DNA of 47,028 bases from an uncultured Cardiobacterium sp. (GTDB taxonomy: Bacteria; Pseudomonadota; Gammaproteobacteria; Cardiobacteriales; Cardiobacteriaceae), in assembly GCF_938028825.1 (NCBI RefSeq), contig NZ_CALIZP010000044.1, forward strand, positions 1-47,028, written 5' to 3'. The translations under genes and the position numbers were made by a program. Below, one piece after another: positions 44,407-47,028 of the stretch. The notes under the pieces were generated by a model. The model ran no database searches. It was not told the DNA's origin and was given only the letters and a program-made list of their open reading frames with translations. Within the stretch, counting starts at the first letter, position 1. Each line of letters starts with the position of its first letter.

Positions 44407-45375
44407 ATGGCACAAACCCACTACGACACCCTCGGCGTCGCCAAAGACGCCAGCGCTGCCGACATCAAAAAGGCGTATCACCGCCTGGTGCGGCAGTATC
44501 ACCCCGACATCAGCAAAGACCCCGATGCCGACAAGAAAACCAGCGAAATCAACCAGGCCTACAATGTCCTCAAAGATCCGGAAAAGCGCGCCGCCTATGA
44601 TGCCGAACTCGCCAACCCCTTCGCCGGACAGGCGGGTGGCGCGGGCTTTGGTGGCGGCTTTGGCGGCTTCGACCCGCGTCAGGCGGGCGGCTACCGCGAA
44701 TACCGCTTCGACGACAGCCGCTTCGGTGAAGGACAGCCCTTCGGCGGCGGCGATTTCCGCTTCGACGACATCTTCTCCGCCTTCGGCCACGCGCAAGAAC
44801 AGCGCGCGCGGCAAAGCGGCCCGATCAAGGGCGAGGATCAGCACGCCGAACTCGCCATCGACATCGCCGCCGCCTATCAGGGCAGCGAGCGCAGCCTCAG
44901 CCTTGATATGCCGACGCTCACCGCGCAGGGCGAAATGACCTACGCCCGCAAAACCCTGCACGTCAAAATCCCCAAAGGCATCATCGAAGGCCAGCAAATC
45001 CGCCTGCGCGGTCAGGGTCTGCCGGGCTGGAACGGCGGCGACAACGGCGATCTCTACCTGAAAATCCGCTTCCATGAAAACCCCGGCCTCTACGTCAAAG
45101 ACCGCAAGGACGTGTACCAGCAAATCCGCGTCATGCCGTGGACGGCGGCGCTCGGCGGCAGTCTGGAAGTGGCGACACCGGCGGGCAGGCTGCACGTCAG
45201 CATCCCGGCGAACAGCAAAAACGGGCAGAACCTGCGCCTCAAAGGCAAAGGCATCCCCGCCAAAGAAGCGGGCGACCTGTTCCTCACCATCAACATCGAC
45301 CTGCCGCAAGCCGACAGCGACGCCGACCGCGCCGCCTGGCAACAACTGGCGGCACACTACGGCGCAAGAGGCTGA
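44407..45375 (+). CDS. cbpA: CbpA-type DnaJ co-chaperone
   Basis: 322 residues. J domain (5-70) with HPD in RQYHPDISK, a Gly/Phe-rich linker (GGAGFGGGFGGFDPRQAGG), then two beta-sandwich substrate-binding domains (LHVKIPKGIIEGQQIRLRGQGLPG, LHVSIPANSKNGQNLRLKGKGIP) and no zinc finger. This is the class II type of CbpA. CbpM follows after three bases, which fixes the identity. Confidence 0.94.
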   Translation: MAQTHYDTLGVAKDASAADIKKAYHRLVRQYHPDISKDPDADKKTSEINQAYNVLKDPEKRAAYDAELANPFAGQAGGAGFGGGFGGFDPRQAGGYREYRFDDSRFGEGQPFGGGDFRFDDIFSAFGHAQEQRARQSGPIKGEDQHAELAIDIAAAYQGSERSLSLDMPTLTAQGEMTYARKTLHVKIPKGIIEGQQIRLRGQGLPGWNGGDNGDLYLKIRFHENPGLYVKDRKDVYQQIRVMPWTAALGGSLEVATPAGRLHVSIPANSKNGQNLRLKGKGIPAKEAGDLFLTINIDLPQADSDADRAAWQQLAAHYGARG

Positions 45376-45378
45376 ACC

Positions 45379-45642
45379 ATGCACGACGAACACGACATCC
45401 AACTGAGCTACCGCGAAATCATCCGCGCCTGCGACAGCGACGACACCTGGTTTACCGGCATCATCGAAGCGGACATCATCCACGTCAACGGCGACCCGCA
45501 ACAGGCGACATACAGCGGCTACCAACTGGCGCGTCTGCGCCGCGCGCGGCGCATCAGCCGCGACTTCGAGGCAAGCGCGCCCGCGACCGCGCTCATCCTG
45601 CAACTGCTGGACGAACTCGACACCCTGCGCAAGGGGCGGTGA
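45379..45642 (+). CDS. cbpM: Chaperone modulator CbpM
   Basis: 87 residues, MerR-like helical protein: LSYREIIRACDSDDTWFTGIIEADII, YSGYQLARLRRARRISRDFEAS, LILQLLDELDTLR. It binds the J domain of CbpA and inhibits it. Directly downstream of cbpA. Confidence 0.9.
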   Translation: MHDEHDIQLSYREIIRACDSDDTWFTGIIEADIIHVNGDPQQATYSGYQLARLRRARRISRDFEASAPATALILQLLDELDTLRKGR

Positions 45643-45697
45643 TGCCCGTCGCGCAGCGTACTGCCGTTTTATCGTTCCGCCCAACCCCAAGGATTTC

Positions 45698-46588
45698 ATG
45701 ACCCGCCCCCTGCTTGGCGCCTTCATCGCCCTCTTTCTCGGCAGCGCCCACGCCGCGCCTGCCACCCTGCCGCACACGGAGGAACGCATCCTGCACAGTG
45801 TCCATACCGGCCGTGATTACCGTATCCAGATTGCAACCGGCGGTGAGGCGCCGGCAGACGGCTACCCCGTGCTTTATATCCTTGACGGCGATACGCTTTT
45901 CCCCGCGCTTGCGGTGATGACGCAGTCCTGGCAATACCGCGCCGCAGAAACCGGCGCGCGTCCGCTGGCGCTTGTCGGCATCGGCTACGCGAACGGCGAA
46001 CTGCTCGACCTCGCCTCCCGCAGTGCGGATTACACCCCGCCTGCGCCTCACTACCCCGATGACCGCTACACCTACGGCGGTGCCGAACTTTTCAGCCGCT
46101 TCATCGAAGAAGAACTCAAACCTGAAATCGCCAACACCCTGCCCGTCAACGACCGGCAACAAGCCATCCTCGGCCATTCCTACGGCGGGCTCTTCGCCCT
46201 CTACACCCTTTACAACCACCCGCAGCACTACCGTCATTACCTCATTTCCAGCCCGTCCATCTGGTGGAACGGACGCCGTGTCCTCGCCGACGCGCACCGC
46301 CTCGACACCGCACCGCAGCCGCCGGTGCACATCCGCATCACCGCCGGGGCCTACGAAGAAGAGAGCGATCCGCGCCTGCCGCCCGACCCCGAACGCGCCG
46401 CCCGCCAGAAAGCGCGCGGCATGGTCAGCGCGGCGCGCGACGCCGCCGCTCGGCTGCAAGCGGCGGGCATTGACGCCGAATTTCAGCTCTACCCGCAGGA
46501 AACGCACGGCACGGTAATGTTCACCGCATTGCCCGATTACCTGCGTTTCCTCTACCGCCAACTCGCCGCCGCGCAAAAGAGCGATTGA
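45698..46588 (+). CDS. Secreted esterase, IroE/Fes-like alpha/beta hydrolase
   Basis: 296 residues with signal peptide (MTRPLLGAFIALFLGSAHA). Putative esterase (D) fold: YPVLYILDGDTLFPAL, LVGIGY, nucleophile Ser161 in LGHSYGGLFALYTL, LISSPSIWW, and His in QETHGTVMF. The family includes periplasmic siderophore-trilactone esterases (IroE), which would fit an iron-scavenging role with the distant FecCD transporter, but the substrate is not proven. Confidence 0.88.
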   Translation: MTRPLLGAFIALFLGSAHAAPATLPHTEERILHSVHTGRDYRIQIATGGEAPADGYPVLYILDGDTLFPALAVMTQSWQYRAAETGARPLALVGIGYANGELLDLASRSADYTPPAPHYPDDRYTYGGAELFSRFIEEELKPEIANTLPVNDRQQAILGHSYGGLFALYTLYNHPQHYRHYLISSPSIWWNGRRVLADAHRLDTAPQPPVHIRITAGAYEEESDPRLPPDPERAARQKARGMVSAARDAAARLQAAGIDAEFQLYPQETHGTVMFTALPDYLRFLYRQLAAAQKSD

Positions 46589-46752
46589 GCGGCGTGGCGT
46601 GCTTTACTGCCGATACCGTCAAATCGCTGAAAAAAGATAACGGTGCAGGGCAGGCATTTTCTCGTTGTTACGGCTTTTGGGCGGTTTAACTATTCAAGCC
46701 CCCCGTTTGCCACCATCTCCGCCCCGCTACAATCCACCATTAGAAGCCGCTC

Positions 46753-47025
46753 ATGCCGCACTTCACTCCCGATCTCGCCAATCCGCACAGCCGTGGCTGG
46801 AGCGGCGGCTGTCATTCCCCCTGGCGGAACAGTCGGGGCTGGCTCGCCATCGGCGTCATCCTCCTCGGCATTCTCTATGACCCCAAGGCGTCCGCCTTTT
46901 TTGGCCTGACCCGCTACGGCGGGCTGTGCCTGCTCGGTGGGCCGAGGCCCACCCTACACGGGTTCAGTATTTGCGCCGCTTATATATTCCGCATCGCGAG
47001 GAGTCAGCATAGTATGTTGATTTAA
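46753..47025 (+). CDS. Possible small membrane protein remnant
   Basis: 90 codons. The first 55 include one hydrophobic segment (WLAIGVILLGILYDP) and look gene-like; from about residue 55 the frame reads through the dispersed hairpin repeat at 46930-46960, so the tail is probably not native. No strong ribosome binding site. Could be a truncated gene or chance. Confidence 0.3.
   Translation: MPHFTPDLANPHSRGWSGGCHSPWRNSRGWLAIGVILLGILYDPKASAFFGLTRYGGLCLLGGPRPTLHGFSICAAYIFRIARSQHSMLI
46929..46965. repeat. Dispersed two-hairpin repeat, third copy
   Basis: GCCTGCTCGGTGGGCCGAGGCCCACC followed by CTACACGGGTTC. In reverse complement it aligns with GGGTTCCGCGTAGCCCACCAAGCAGGC at 17181-17207 and with the hairpin pair at 32706-32745. 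Confidence 0.6.
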
Positions 47026-47028
47026 ATC

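Overview
The window is about 60% GC, densely coded and carries housekeeping genes typical of a gammaproteobacterium: the ffh / ypjD / corB neighbourhood, sdhE next to ygfZ, a ZapG/YhcB-type protein, cbpA-cbpM, and a two-subunit glycyl-tRNA synthetase. Gene content and base composition fit the Cardiobacteriaceae (Cardiobacterium-like) best, but that assignment is an inference from memory and not a search result. No rRNA, tRNA, CRISPR array, prophage or complete insertion sequence was seen.

Layout. 1-5100: an SCO-type copper chaperone cut by the left edge, a small secreted protein, ffh, and a ypjD-corB-Sel1 operon. 5100-9710: terminator and Correia-like element, then a minus-strand cluster of glutathionylspermidine synthetase/amidase, Asp/Glu racemase, and a NitT/TauT-type ABC permease and ATPase. 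9830-12960: an AT-richer secreted protein, a rhomboid protease, trpS, and a HIRAN protein coupled to citC. 14030-17130: mevalonate diphosphate decarboxylase, sdhE and a divergent ygfZ back to back, zapG and a META-domain lipoprotein. 17288-19338: an RNA-repair pair (RNA ligase plus HD-phosphoesterase/polynucleotide kinase) interrupted by a 107-bp Correia-like element. 19596-22057: a FecCD-type metal/siderophore ABC importer lacking a binding protein. 22316-25255: L-lactate dehydrogenase and L-lactate permease. 25476-26315: a miniature BapA-like adhesin. 26667-29635: glyQS. 29686-30153: a toxin-antitoxin pair with a frameshifted ParE toxin. 30212-34985: a DUF1439-like protein, mutL with the endonuclease motif, an SMI1-SUFU immunity-like protein, a UDG-family glycosylase and a small secreted protein. 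35081-38778: an HtrA protease divergent from an OmpR/EnvZ-type two-component system. 38833-40864: a PepSY membrane protein and a membrane-anchored flavodoxin/FAD reductase. 40947-46588: anmK, an Ala/Lys-rich lipoprotein, yciO, pheA, cbpA-cbpM and an esterase.

The most notable features are (a) three copies of a small inverted-repeat element with TATAGTCG ends, whose 108-bp architecture and interior resemble the neisserial Correia element, one copy forming the C-terminus and stop codon of the RNA ligase; (b) the RNA ligase / HD-Pnk end-healing and sealing cassette; (c) a YgfZ that lacks the signature KGCYTGQE motif; (d) a BapA-like protein reduced to head and tail; and (e) a ParE toxin broken by one base in a C-run. 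Two other short dispersed repeat families (GCCAAGCGG units of 27-28 bp, and a two-hairpin repeat) sit in the intergenic gaps.
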